DNA of 64,000 nt from Anabaena sp. UHCC 0204 (GTDB taxonomy: Bacteria; Cyanobacteriota; Cyanobacteriia; Cyanobacteriales; Nostocaceae). Below, piece by piece: positions 37,026 through 46,246 of the stretch. Every line of letters begins with the position of its first letter. The stretch's first letter is position 1. The DNA is taken from contig NZ_VIKW01000012.1 in assembly GCF_009711975.1 (NCBI RefSeq), positions 1-64,000 of the forward strand. The letters run 5' to 3'. Below the pieces are notes generated by a model that was given only the letters and a program-made list of their open reading frames with translations, made no database searches and was not told the DNA's origin. A program made the translations under genes and the position numbers.

Positions 37026-37523
37026 TTAGTTGGTAGTTTGTGCGGCTAACATTTGTTTTAGCTTTTCTAGATCCGCTGCCCAACGGGGATCTGGACGAAT
37101 AGCTTCGTTATCAACACTGGTAGCAGTCTCACGAGTACCACCACCACCACGCCGAGATTTCTTACCTCTATCCCGTCGGCCGCCTTCTTTGTTGCTGCTA
37201 GGAGTAGGAGTGCTACTACCTTGAATAACAGGTTTGGGAACTGCTGGTTGTTCCTCACCTTCCTCACCTTTAGTCCGTGGTAAAGCTTTTTCTAGCTTAA
37301 TGGGAGTATCTTTGAACAATTGACCATTATATTTTTCAATAATTTGATCTGCTTGTTCGTCATTATTTACTGTTAAAAAACCGAACCCACGACATTTGCC
37401 TGTTTTGCGGTCTTTAATTAGTTTGGTAGTGACAGCATCGCCTTCTTCTGCAAACACAGCTTGCAAATCTTGACGATCTATTTCTTCTTTTGGCAGATTT
37501 CCTATATATAGACGAATTGACAT
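37026..37523 (-). CDS. RRM-type RNA-binding protein (Rbp family)
   Basis: 165 aa. A single RNA-recognition motif occupies residues 1-80: RNP2 is LYIGNL at the N-terminus and RNP1 is KCRGFGFLTV near 43. The C-terminal half is low-complexity, with a Gly/Arg/Lys stretch (GGRRDRGKKSRRGGGG) and a short terminal helix (RWAADLEKLKQML). Cyanobacterial Rbp proteins respond to cold and bind mRNA, including photosynthetic mRNAs at the thylakoid surface. The longer C-terminus, unlike the ~100-aa Gly-rich forms, suggests the Rbp3-like class. The 37524-37930 leader region is AT-rich and without genes. Confidence 0.9.
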   Translation of the reverse strand: MSIRLYIGNLPKEEIDRQDLQAVFAEEGDAVTTKLIKDRKTGKCRGFGFLTVNNDEQADQIIEKYNGQLFKDTPIKLEKALPRTKGEEGEEQPAVPKPVIQGSSTPTPSSNKEGGRRDRGKKSRRGGGGTRETATSVDNEAIRPDPRWAADLEKLKQMLAAQTTN

Positions 37524-37930
37524 GGACTATACCTCCAGATTGGGAATAAACAGGGCAAGACAAAAACAATTAATTGGCTTTGGCTTTTGAATAGATACTA
37601 TGGACTAAAACTGCCACAAACCAATTTTTTTAATCCAAACTATCAACTTATAGAATACAGTTTTTTGTTGGGATCAAGCTTCTTTGGCACGAAAGTGCAA
37701 CTGCACTCGTCGGCTAATATCACCTTAATTCTAGGAATTGTAAATTTAATAGCCCACTATCCACCACAGTAAATTAGTTCTTCTTAATTCTTGCCCGCAG
37801 AATAAAATGCCATTGCTTAACACTATCATGGTATTTTCTACGTAGCTAGTACAGCAGACACTTTTCCGCTATTAGCATTGTTGCATCGTAGCATCAAACA
37901 CATTTTTTAGGCAAGAGGGAAGATATTTTC

Positions 37931-37961
37931 AACTGACAACTGACAACTGACAACTGACAAA
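37931..37961. repeat. STRR (AACTGAC heptamers)
   Basis: Four exact tandem heptamers AACTGAC between the M48-like gene and rbp. Confidence 0.85.
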
Positions 37962-37969
37962 TTCCCTAA

Positions 37970-40096
37970 TTAAGAACCTGTCAGCATGATATAAGCACCC
38001 CAAGCTTGAGCGGAAATTGCGATGATGGTAGACCAAATAGGATGAGGGCTATTGATTTTTGTGCCACCTTGAGTTTCTAAAGTTTGGATATCAACCCAAG
38101 GAGTTGCACCTCTTCGTAACCAACCTGTAACTGTGATCTGTCTACCAATTAAGTCTTGAGAATTAAATGATTTACCTGGCCAGGGAATATGATGTAATTT
38201 CATTAAACCTTGGTTAGATTGGAGGATCATATCTTGTGCTAGACAATTGCCAATACCGGGACGACCTAATAGTTTACCACTCAGACGGACTCTAATACTA
38301 TTAATTGGTAAAATAGACGGTTCGGCTAATAGGTTAATAAGGTGTTCATTCTTTTGGATATTGTCAGGTGTAATATCAGGAAATAGGGTATTTATCCGCA
38401 TCACTGTGCCAATGCTAAAGCCGATTAACATACAACCTGTGACAAAAGACCAATTATCATATATCCACTTTAGGTTTAACCAATGTATGGTGTATGCTGT
38501 TTGCCACAGTAACCAAGTCAGTCCAGCAAAGACGACACCAAGGGGGATTCCTAACCAAGGGGCGATTTGTAAACAGAAGGTTTGGGGCTTAATCAGAATT
38601 GGTTGTTGTGGGTTTGTCTGATGTAGTTCGGTGTCTAAATGCCAGTGACGGGCTATTTGACAAAGACGTTCGATGCGATCGCCCATTAAAGGATGACAAC
38701 TGTTAATTGTAAACCATTGGCGATAGGGATGAAAATTTTCCCACTTGAAAAATGATTCAAAGGGTAGATGACCGGCTGTGCTACCTAAAACTATGCTGTG
38801 TTGATATGCCACAGGCGCGAGGATATTCAGGCTTTCTAACTGCCAACAGGTATGTTCTTTGAGGCTGATATCATGAGCTACACCAATGGATATTTTCAAT
38901 AAAGCGCGAATTAGTCCATTGGGATTTCCAGTAATTTCTGCGGACATAGCATCGTTATGGTAAAGCCGTAATCGGGAATTAAGCAAGGCTGTTCCTGTGA
39001 AAAGACACCAAATTCCATAACTAATCGCAGCTAAAACTGTACCTGGCCAACGCCAAATTTTTCCCTGGTGTTGATTTCCCCAAACGGAAATTTGCTGATA
39101 TATGCCATAAAATGGCATTGTCACGAGTAAAACTAGGGACATTACCACAAAATCCCAGCGTCCAATTTGCCCTAAAGATAAAGCATAGACGGCGGCGATT
39201 TCATCATCTGCCAGTTGTTCTAATAACCCTTGACTAACTGTGATTCTCGCTGTGCGGGGTAGGTTGCCATAGGTAATTATCATGGGGGCAGAAATTGGCA
39301 AGATTCTCAGTTTGGGAGTTAACCAACGCCGCTGTTGACAAGTTCTTTGGACTACCCTCAGTGTTTCCCGACTGTAGGAATTTAATTTTTCTTTGGGTAA
39401 CTCTTCTTGGCCGGAAAATTGTGCGAGTAGCCAGTCGAGTAACCAAGGAGACAATACCATTAAGATTACAAATAATCCTAAAATCAATGTACTAGGATCA
39501 CGATATAAAATCTGGATGGGCTGTAAGTATGGCAGTTGATATAAAATTTGATTGATTAAACCCAAGACCAATTTAAGCATTTCTCGGCACATCCAAAAAA
39601 GTGCCATAAATGTCAAGAGGGCAATTATCCGGGAAGGAATGACATTAGACTTGCGTAAAGGTTGCCACACTTTGGCACGTCTAGCTTGTCGCCAATAAAT
39701 ACTCAGTGGTTGGATATGGTCCTGATTATCAGCACCCACATAAGCGGTTTGTGGCTGTTGTCGTGTAGGATTTAAACTGGAAGCAAGTCCAGTATTGGTT
39801 TTGCGAGATTTTTTCTTCTGGTTTTTGCGTTTATGCAAGTGTTCAAGAGCAAGTGTGGCCCATTCTTGAACTTGGGGATTACTATTAGCGATCAGATTTT
39901 GGCACAGGGCGATCGCCTTTGAGACTTCGCCAGTGCGGGCATAGGACATAACTAACCCCACTTGTGCCTGTAAACAAATCTTTTCTTGGCTTTGATCTTT
40001 GGCTAGTGGTTCAAGGTTAGCGATCGCTGTGTAGTAATTCCCCTGCTTGAGGGCCGCTAAACCAGCCTCCAAACATGATTCAGCGTGGGAAGGCAT
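37970..40096 (-). CDS. M48-like membrane protein with a destroyed catalytic site, N-terminal TPR
   Basis: 708 aa from ATG 40096. Residues ~1-90 form TPR-like helices. Two hydrophobic helices follow at ~158-225, then an M48 peptidase-like domain at ~240-490 and further helices at the C-terminus. The M48 core is clear from VSQGLLEQLADDEIAAVYA and AEITGNPNGLIRALLKI and from HPLMGDRIERL. Where HtpX/Ste24 have HExxH, this protein reads ALSLGQ (39167-39184), losing both His and the Glu. The third ligand Glu also appears replaced. It is therefore predicted to be a non-catalytic pseudoprotease. The C-terminal ~100 residues contain a small beta domain (VRLSGKLLGRPGIGN). Confidence 0.8.
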   Translation of the reverse strand: MPSHAESCLEAGLAALKQGNYYTAIANLEPLAKDQSQEKICLQAQVGLVMSYARTGEVSKAIALCQNLIANSNPQVQEWATLALEHLHKRKNQKKKSRKTNTGLASSLNPTRQQPQTAYVGADNQDHIQPLSIYWRQARRAKVWQPLRKSNVIPSRIIALLTFMALFWMCREMLKLVLGLINQILYQLPYLQPIQILYRDPSTLILGLFVILMVLSPWLLDWLLAQFSGQEELPKEKLNSYSRETLRVVQRTCQQRRWLTPKLRILPISAPMIITYGNLPRTARITVSQGLLEQLADDEIAAVYALSLGQIGRWDFVVMSLVLLVTMPFYGIYQQISVWGNQHQGKIWRWPGTVLAAISYGIWCLFTGTALLNSRLRLYHNDAMSAEITGNPNGLIRALLKISIGVAHDISLKEHTCWQLESLNILAPVAYQHSIVLGSTAGHLPFESFFKWENFHPYRQWFTINSCHPLMGDRIERLCQIARHWHLDTELHQTNPQQPILIKPQTFCLQIAPWLGIPLGVVFAGLTWLLWQTAYTIHWLNLKWIYDNWSFVTGCMLIGFSIGTVMRINTLFPDITPDNIQKNEHLINLLAEPSILPINSIRVRLSGKLLGRPGIGNCLAQDMILQSNQGLMKLHHIPWPGKSFNSQDLIGRQITVTGWLRRGATPWVDIQTLETQGGTKINSPHPIWSTIIAISAQAWGAYIMLTGS

Positions 40097-40159
40097 ACAA
40101 ACTTTGGTACTCCAATCGGTTCTCGGTGACAAATAGGACTAAATTGAGATACCCTGATA

Positions 40160-40248
40160 GTTGGTAATTGGTAATTGGTGACTTGCCCTGAGCGTAGCCG
40201 AAGGGTTGGTGATTGGTAATTGTCAATTGTCAATTGTCAATTGTCCAC
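40160..40248. repeat. composite STRR overlapping the prfC 3' end
   Basis: Same composite as 27893-27984: GGTAATT heptamers, core CTTGCCCTGAGCGTAGCCGA, then CAATTGT heptamers. Its last bases encode the final codons and stop of prfC. Confidence 0.85.
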
Positions 40249-41865
40249 TGATTGTTGATTAGACAGAACTGGAGCGATCGCACTGAGTTTTAACTCTGGA
40301 TGATCACCCTCTAACTGTTGACAATTCCATTCATTGCGGAATAACAATACTGGTCGTCCCATACTATCTTTCACAGTAGTAGTATTGAATAAACGTCCTA
40401 CCTGATTTAACGCTTCCCAACCACCCTGAACCCAACGGGCGACACTGTAAGGTAATAAATCGAGGATAGTTTCTACACCATACTCATTTTGTAAGCGGAA
40501 TTGTACCACTTCAAATTGCAATTGACCAACCGCTGCTAAAATTGGCTCACGCTTGGCTTCATCACTTGAATACATAATTTGGACAGCGCCTTCTTCTCGC
40601 AATTCGGAAACACCTTTTTGAAATTGCTTAAATTTGGAGGGGTTGGGGTTTCTCAGAGTGGCAAATAGTTCGGGCGAAAAATAAGGGATTCCCTCATATT
40701 CTAGCTTCTTTCCTGTGTAAATTGTATCACCAATTGCAAAAACACCCGGATTGTTTAAACCAATTACGTCCCCTGGATAAGCAACATCAATAGATTCCCT
40801 TTCTTGGGCAAACAGTTTTTGTGGACGAGATAGACGGATAACTTTGCCGGTTCGAGCGTGGTTTACTGTCATATCTTTTTCAAACTTGCCTGTGCAGACC
40901 CGGACAAAAGCCACTCTATCTCGGTGTTTGGGGTCCATGTTCGCTTGCAGTTTGAAAATAAATCCTGTAAATTCAGGATAAGTTGGGGGAATGTCCCCAG
41001 CCGTGCTGCTATGTGTTCCTGGTTTGAGAGCAAAGTCTAGGAAGTTTTTGAGAAATAATTCTACCCCAAAGTTGGTCATGGCGCTCCCAAAGAAGACTGG
41101 GGTCATTTTGCCTGCGTGTACCAAGTCTAAATCTAGTTCTGGACAAACTCCTTCTAAGAGTTCTAATTCGTCTTTAAGTTGCTGATAGAGTTCTGGATCT
41201 AGTAATTGTTCCATGCGGCGATCGCCTAGATCGAGGATAGTATCCCGCGCTTCTTTACTACCATGAAAACTCCGTTCAAATAAATGAATTTGCTGCTGTT
41301 GACGGTCAAAAACGCCTTTAAAGCGATCGCCCATCCCAATCGGCCAATTCACTGCATAAGTCTGTAATCCTAACTCTTTCTCAATTTCATCTAACAAATC
41401 TATTGGTTCTCTACCCGGGCGATCGAGTTTATTCACAAAGGTAAAAATTGGGATTCCCCGCAGTTTACACACTTCAAACAATTTCCGGGTTTGCGGTTCT
41501 AAACCTTTAGCCGCATCAATCAGCATAACTGCATTATCTGCCGCAGCTAAAGTCCGATAAGTATCTTCACTAAAATCTTGGTGTCCAGGAGTGTCAAGTA
41601 AATTAATTTGACAGTTGCGATAAGCAAATTGTAACACTGTTGAGGTAACAGAAATCCCCCGTTGTTGTTCCATTGCCATCCAGTCAGAAGTTACTTTCCG
41701 CTGATCTCTGCGGGCTTTTACCGCTCCCGCTTCGTGAATTGCACCCCCGTATAATAATAGCTTTTCAGTTAACGTAGTTTTACCAGCATCAGGGTGAGAA
41801 ATAATCGCAAAGTTGCGACGCTGTTCCACCGCTTCACCTAGTTCTGTTTGCAGTTCAATGGACAT
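40237..41865 (-). CDS. prfC: peptide chain release factor 3
   Basis: 542 aa translational GTPase that recycles RF1/RF2 from the ribosome. G1 is [16 protein letters not shown] near residue 22, G2 is QQRGISVTS near 67, G3 is [16 protein letters not shown] near 88 and G4 is VNKLDR near 143. The later domains contain the RF3-specific [13 protein letters not shown] and [16 protein letters not shown] segments. The stop codon falls inside an STRR, so the last residues (QQSVDN) are partly repeat-derived. Confidence 0.96.
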   Translation of the reverse strand: MSIELQTELGEAVEQRRNFAIISHPDAGKTTLTEKLLLYGGAIHEAGAVKARRDQRKVTSDWMAMEQQRGISVTSTVLQFAYRNCQINLLDTPGHQDFSEDTYRTLAAADNAVMLIDAAKGLEPQTRKLFEVCKLRGIPIFTFVNKLDRPGREPIDLLDEIEKELGLQTYAVNWPIGMGDRFKGVFDRQQQQIHLFERSFHGSKEARDTILDLGDRRMEQLLDPELYQQLKDELELLEGVCPELDLDLVHAGKMTPVFFGSAMTNFGVELFLKNFLDFALKPGTHSSTAGDIPPTYPEFTGFIFKLQANMDPKHRDRVAFVRVCTGKFEKDMTVNHARTGKVIRLSRPQKLFAQERESIDVAYPGDVIGLNNPGVFAIGDTIYTGKKLEYEGIPYFSPELFATLRNPNPSKFKQFQKGVSELREEGAVQIMYSSDEAKREPILAAVGQLQFEVVQFRLQNEYGVETILDLLPYSVARWVQGGWEALNQVGRLFNTTTVKDSMGRPVLLFRNEWNCQQLEGDHPELKLSAIAPVLSNQQSVDN

Positions 41866-41985
41866 ATATAATTTGTTTGTAACTTAACTAAATGTAATCT
41901 TTTTCAGGATGATAAAACAAATTTGTAAATTCTATTAATTCTTACATCTGATCAATCTTAATCCAGAAATTAATGAGTGAGGTAG

Positions 41986-42050
41986 TTGACAAATACCCAA
42001 CTTTCCCTTACTATAACATTATAGTGGAAATCTGTGCGCCCATATATATA
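41986..42050 (+). promoter_or_regulatory. composite promoter element, copy 2
   Basis: TTGACA (41986-41991), 17 nt, TACTAT (42009-42014), then GTGGAAATCTGTGCGCCC followed by ATATATATA (42024-42050). It is the clearest of four copies. A degenerate ATCCTGATTCTAACAAT repeat follows at about 42140-42170, as it does after copy 1. The next + gene is the DUF4870 protein. Confidence 0.72.
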
Positions 42051-42187
42051 AGGGTAAAAATTTTCCAAAACATTCAAATCAAAATTATTAAAAATAACAC
42101 TTCAACGGGATTGATATTTATCTTCATCCAGAAAATATGCAAATCCAGAAAATCCTGATTCTAACAATGGTATAAGATAAAAACAAC

Positions 42188-42278
42188 ATACCTTGTCCAT
42201 TTTTTGTAGGTTGGGTAGAACGAAGTGAAACCCGACGCATTTGTTGGGTTATGGCTAACGCAAACAACCCAACCTACA
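42188..42278. repeat. palindromic TGTAGGTTGGG repeat, copy A
   Basis: TGTAGGTTGGG (42205) and CCCAACCTACA (42268) enclose GTAGAACGAAGTGAAACCCG. The first 62 bp (42188-42249) are identical to 53402-53463. The repeat contributes the first codons of a spurious upstream extension of the DUF4870 gene. Confidence 0.85.
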
Positions 42279-42328
42279 AATCAAGACTTTTTTTGATTTG
42301 GACGAGGTATGGAACAAGAAAAGGATTT

Positions 42329-42700
42329 ATGGAGCAAAAAATGTACGACAGCGATAAACGTAAACTCTTATCAGTGTTGTGTCATGGAGCAATTTTTTTT
42401 AGTACCACAATTGTCTCCATTGGTTTACCCATAGCCATACTCTTTGTATCAGATGATCCTGTCGTCAAGGACAATGCAAAGGAATCTATTAATTTCCACT
42501 TTAACGTTTGGTTCTATGGAGCAATTCTAGGAGCTTTATTTTTTCTAACTGGTTGGTTGGTTTTACCCCTAATCGTGTTGTTCCCAATCGCCGGTTTAGG
42601 ATATATCATCCACTGGGGGTTAACAATCTGGGCGTTAATTGGCGTTTTTAGCAATCCTGATCAACCTTGCCGTTATCCGTTTATTTTCCGAGTGTTTTAG
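42329..42700 (+). CDS. DUF4870 membrane protein
   Basis: About 123 aa from ATG 42329 (a second ATG at 42341 is possible). A start at 42251 would begin inside a dispersed palindromic repeat and is rejected. The sequence has the DUF4870 layout: SDKRKLLSVLCHGAIFFS, a first helix SIGLPIAILFV, the conserved VKDNAKESINFHFNVWFYGAI, and two further hydrophobic helices ending with Asn-Pro-Asp. The role is unknown. It lies about 280 nt downstream of composite promoter element 2. Confidence 0.85.
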   Translation: MEQKMYDSDKRKLLSVLCHGAIFFSTTIVSIGLPIAILFVSDDPVVKDNAKESINFHFNVWFYGAILGALFFLTGWLVLPLIVLFPIAGLGYIIHWGLTIWALIGVFSNPDQPCRYPFIFRVF

Positions 42701-42984
42701 GGTAAGATTAAGAAAAATATGGTAGTTTGATGAATCATAAACCTTTGATTAAACAAGTTACCAAAATTAATTGAGTGATTTTTTTTAAGATTGTTTTTTA
42801 CAAACTTATCCTCAGCAAATGTCCATCAAGGTGTAAAATATAAAATTGCCCCACAGCTTCATCAACAGTAGGGCAAAGACAGTTAAAGCACTGTTTCTAG
42901 TTTGTCTGAATAGAGCAAGCTAAAATCTTGCTTTTGTGACGCTTTATTCTGTGTCCATTGTATTGTTTTGTCTGCACAAAATTT

Positions 42985-43962
42985 ATGTTTCCTATACATC
43001 GTCCTCGTCGTCTGCGTAGCCATACCCAATTACGCCGTATGGTACGTGAAACTGTTTTAACTACTAGCGATTTGATTTATCCATTGTTTGCTGTACCAGG
43101 AGAAGGTATAGCCAAAGAAGTCAAATCTATGCCCGGTGTCTACCAACTTTCAGTAGACAAAATTGTTGAAGAAGCTAAAGAGGTTTATGACTTAGGAATT
43201 CCGGCGATTATCTTATTTGGAATTCCGGCAGATAAAGACATAGATGCTACAGGTGCGTGGCATGATTGTGGTATTGTTCAAAAAGCAGCAACTGCCGTTA
43301 AAAATGCCGTTCCTGATTTAATTGTCATGGCTGATACTTGTTTGTGTGAATATACAAGTCATGGACATTGTGGTTATTTACAAGTTGGTGATTTAACTGG
43401 AAGGGTTTTAAATGATCCAACTTTAGAATTATTAAAGAAAACCGCAGTTTCTCAAGCTCAAGCTGGTGCAGATATTATTGCACCTTCGGGAATGATGGAT
43501 GGTTTTGTTCAAGCAATTCGCGCAGGTTTGGATGAGGCGGGATTTGAAGATATCCCCATTATGTCTTATGCTGCTAAATATGCTTCGGCTTATTATGGTC
43601 CGTTTAGAGATGCAGCGGACTCAACACCACAATTTGGGGATAGACGCACTTACCAAATGGACCCCGGTAACGCCCGTGAAGCACTGAAAGAAATTGAGTT
43701 GGATATTGCTGAAGGTGCTGATATGCTGATGGTAAAACCAGCTTTGGCATATATGGATATTATTTGGCGTGTTAAGGAAGCTACTAATTTACCTGTGGCT
43801 GCTTACAATGTTTCCGGTGAGTATGCGATGGTGAAGGCTGCGGCTTTAAATGGTTGGATTGATGAGCAGCGCGTTGTTATGGAAACTTTGACTGGCTTTA
43901 AACGGGCTGGTGCTGATTTGATTTTAACTTACCACGCTAAGGATGCGGCTCGGTGGTTGTAA
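42985..43962 (+). CDS. hemB: porphobilinogen synthase (delta-aminolevulinic acid dehydratase)
   Basis: 325 aa from ATG 42985; the frame to 42958 adds nine residues without family signal. It condenses two 5-aminolevulinate into porphobilinogen for heme, chlorophyll and bilin synthesis. The Schiff-base lysines are in [15 protein letters not shown] near 198 and [13 protein letters not shown] near 250. The metal site reads [14 protein letters not shown], retaining the three cysteines of the zinc-dependent class in place of the aspartates of the plant Mg type. A long inverted-repeat terminator follows. Confidence 0.96.
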   Translation: MFPIHRPRRLRSHTQLRRMVRETVLTTSDLIYPLFAVPGEGIAKEVKSMPGVYQLSVDKIVEEAKEVYDLGIPAIILFGIPADKDIDATGAWHDCGIVQKAATAVKNAVPDLIVMADTCLCEYTSHGHCGYLQVGDLTGRVLNDPTLELLKKTAVSQAQAGADIIAPSGMMDGFVQAIRAGLDEAGFEDIPIMSYAAKYASAYYGPFRDAADSTPQFGDRRTYQMDPGNAREALKEIELDIAEGADMLMVKPALAYMDIIWRVKEATNLPVAAYNVSGEYAMVKAAALNGWIDEQRVVMETLTGFKRAGADLILTYHAKDAARWL

Positions 43963-43973
43963 GTTAGGATTTT

Positions 43974-44034
43974 ATCTCACGCAGAGACGCAGAGGCACGG
44001 AGAGGGTTTTTGTGTTTGGGCGTGAGATTTTTTG
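43974..44034 (+). terminator. hemB terminator-like inverted repeat
   Basis: ATCTCACGC (43974-43982) pairs with GCGTGAGAT (44020-44028), followed by TTTTTTG. The long loop contains GCAGAGACGCAGAGGC, part of a dispersed repeat also seen near 50520 and, inverted, near 53280. Confidence 0.55.
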
Positions 44035-44116
44035 TATTTTGTGTGTAGTTGTGGCTAGTGACAAAAAATATACAAATTAGTTAGAATAAAATTTAACTCC
44101 AGCTAATGAAATAGAG

Positions 44117-45880
44117 ATGACTGACAAATCCTCAAAAATTCAAATTAAGGAAACTCCGAAAATTTGTGCAATTGATTTAGATCCAGAAATTATTGAAGCT
44201 TTACGAGATAGAGGCTTGCAGTGTTTCTCTGGTACATTAGGTTCTCAGGTCAAAGTACCCAATTTTAATATAGGTAATCAATATCCATGCTTGCCAAACT
44301 TTGATTTTCCACCTAATCTCCACGAATACGATATTGTAATTGTGGATTTACAAACACACGATCCAATAGAATATAAAGCATCTGAGCATACGCACTTGTC
44401 AACGAAAGGAAGTAAGCAACATATTCTATTAAGTAAATACCCCGAAAAAATTTTTGACCCGCGACCACTTTCTGCAAGTATTCTTTATAAAGAGCTAGTA
44501 GAACTAGTTGAAGTTGAGAAAGAAACATTAATTATTGTATTTTCTGCTGCAAATGAAGTGATTGAATATAATTTTTGTTCACTAACACCCTATGGACATC
44601 AAGAGTATAACCCTGAGAGTCATTCTCTATATGTGTTTCTTCCTTTTTTACAGGGCATACTCAATAAGAATGGTAAAAACGTAATTATATCATCAAATAT
44701 ACGAGAAGAAGTTAAAAATATTCTATATAAATACAGTAAAGATTTTAGATACTCGGCTATATTTGAACATCCTACAGAATGGGTTCCGGATGAAAACAGA
44801 TATATTGATCAAAATAAATTTATTCCTTTATTATTGAATAATACTAATGAAATTATAGGGTTTATATATTCTACCTATCATTCTCATCCATCAAGAGTTT
44901 TTGTTTTTCCTCAAATAATCAATAAAAAAAGAGAATTTTTAATTGAACTACTTGATGAAGTATTACCTGAAATATTTCCTAAAATTTTTCCTTACAATGA
45001 CCAGTTTTCCTGGCTGAAATCAGAGAAATATTTACTTCCTAATCAGAAAGATTTTATAGCAAAAAAAGAAAAAATAGAGGATGAACATAAAAAGCTTGTA
45101 GCACAAATAGAAGATGATATTAAACAGAATCAAGTTCAATACCAGTTTTTACATGATCTACTATCTGAAACAGGAGATTCACTGGTTAAATCTGTTGAGC
45201 AATTCTTGATCTGGCTTGGTTTTACAAATATTATTAATATGGATGAAACTAAACCAGAGATTAAAGAGGAAGATATTCAAATTCCTTTAGATAATGGTTT
45301 GTTAGTAGTTGAAATTAAAGGTATTGGAGGAACTTCCAAAGATCGTGAATGTTCACAGGTAAATAAAATTAAAAATAGAAGACAAAAAGATCGTCGTACT
45401 TTCGATGTTTTTGCTCTGTATTTAGTAAATCATCAACGATATTTACCACCCCATGAAAGAGAAAATCCTCCATTTACCCAACATCAGATTGATGATGCTA
45501 AATATGAGGAAAGAGGTTTACTAACTACCTATGAACTTTTTCAGTTGTACTTTAACATTGAGAAGGGTTTTATAAAAAAAGAAGATGCTAGAGATGCTTT
45601 ATTGCAATATGGACTCGTGCAGTTTAAGCCATCAAATGCTCAGTTTATTGGAACTCCTTTAGAGATTCATCATAAAGGAACAGTTGTAATACTGCAACTT
45701 GACAATATTCCTTTATATACAGGCGCAAGAATTATTATCTGTAATAATGGGGATTACTACAGTGCAGAAATAATAGAAATTAAGGATAAGGGTAAAATAG
45801 TTCCATCAGCTTCTCATGGTGAAATTGGTGTTAAACTCAGCTGTAGCGTACTCAAGACATCTCAACTGTATCTAAATTAG
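44117..45880 (+). CDS. unrecognised protein with a C-terminal PD-(D/E)XK-like segment
   Basis: 587 aa, AT-rich compared with hemB before it. The N-terminal ~120 residues (ICAIDLDPEIIEALRDRGLQCFSGTL...HEYDIVIVDLQTHDP) look like an alpha/beta Rossmann-type or receiver-like domain. The centre (120-310) has no motif I recognise. Residues ~310-345 are a coiled coil. Residues ~350-440 contain SVEQFLIWLGFTNI...EEDIQIPLDNGLLVVEIKGIGG, the spacing of a restriction-endonuclease-like D...E-x-K site. The tail (~500-587) is beta-rich. Large single proteins with a terminal nuclease-like domain are frequent among defence effectors, but this is only inference. Confidence 0.6.
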   Translation: MTDKSSKIQIKETPKICAIDLDPEIIEALRDRGLQCFSGTLGSQVKVPNFNIGNQYPCLPNFDFPPNLHEYDIVIVDLQTHDPIEYKASEHTHLSTKGSKQHILLSKYPEKIFDPRPLSASILYKELVELVEVEKETLIIVFSAANEVIEYNFCSLTPYGHQEYNPESHSLYVFLPFLQGILNKNGKNVIISSNIREEVKNILYKYSKDFRYSAIFEHPTEWVPDENRYIDQNKFIPLLLNNTNEIIGFIYSTYHSHPSRVFVFPQIINKKREFLIELLDEVLPEIFPKIFPYNDQFSWLKSEKYLLPNQKDFIAKKEKIEDEHKKLVAQIEDDIKQNQVQYQFLHDLLSETGDSLVKSVEQFLIWLGFTNIINMDETKPEIKEEDIQIPLDNGLLVVEIKGIGGTSKDRECSQVNKIKNRRQKDRRTFDVFALYLVNHQRYLPPHERENPPFTQHQIDDAKYEERGLLTTYELFQLYFNIEKGFIKKEDARDALLQYGLVQFKPSNAQFIGTPLEIHHKGTVVILQLDNIPLYTGARIIICNNGDYYSAEIIEIKDKGKIVPSASHGEIGVKLSCSVLKTSQLYLN

Positions 45881-45949
45881 GAAATATTAGAAGTATCACT
45901 AACTTCATTACAATATCCTTAATTTGTTGAACTTTCTCAGCCAACATAT

Positions 45950-46246
45950 TCATAAATTAAGGATGTACTGACTGATAATTTCTTTTAATTCTTGAGGTGC
46001 TTCACTAGCAATAGCCGCTCCCAAATCAGGACGGATAACCCACCACCAAAGCAAGGTTTCTAACTGGGTTGGTGGCTCATTATCGGGACACCATTCAATA
46101 TAACCTTCATTCACACCAATAAGATTTGCACAAATTTCATTAGCTATAGTAACACGTTCATCTAATTTTTTAAACTGTACGATATCTTGCCAATTCACTT
46201 CATTGGGAATTGAGCTTAAAATTGATTGTAAATCTATAGTCAGCAT
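45950..46246 (-). CDS. small acidic protein, putative immunity partner
   Basis: 98 aa, acidic, with a Trp-rich segment (QLETLLWWWVIRPDLGAAIA). It starts 7 nt inside the end of the HNH-type gene and follows it in the toxin-then-immunity order. No named family recognised. Function as an antidote is inferred from size, charge and arrangement only. Confidence 0.55.
   Translation of the reverse strand: MLTIDLQSILSSIPNEVNWQDIVQFKKLDERVTIANEICANLIGVNEGYIEWCPDNEPPTQLETLLWWWVIRPDLGAAIASEAPQELKEIISQYILNL

Noticed and set aside
41973-42158. 61-codon + frame upstream of DUF4870
   Set aside because: It runs through composite promoter element 2 and repeat sequence; no Shine-Dalgarno or family signal.
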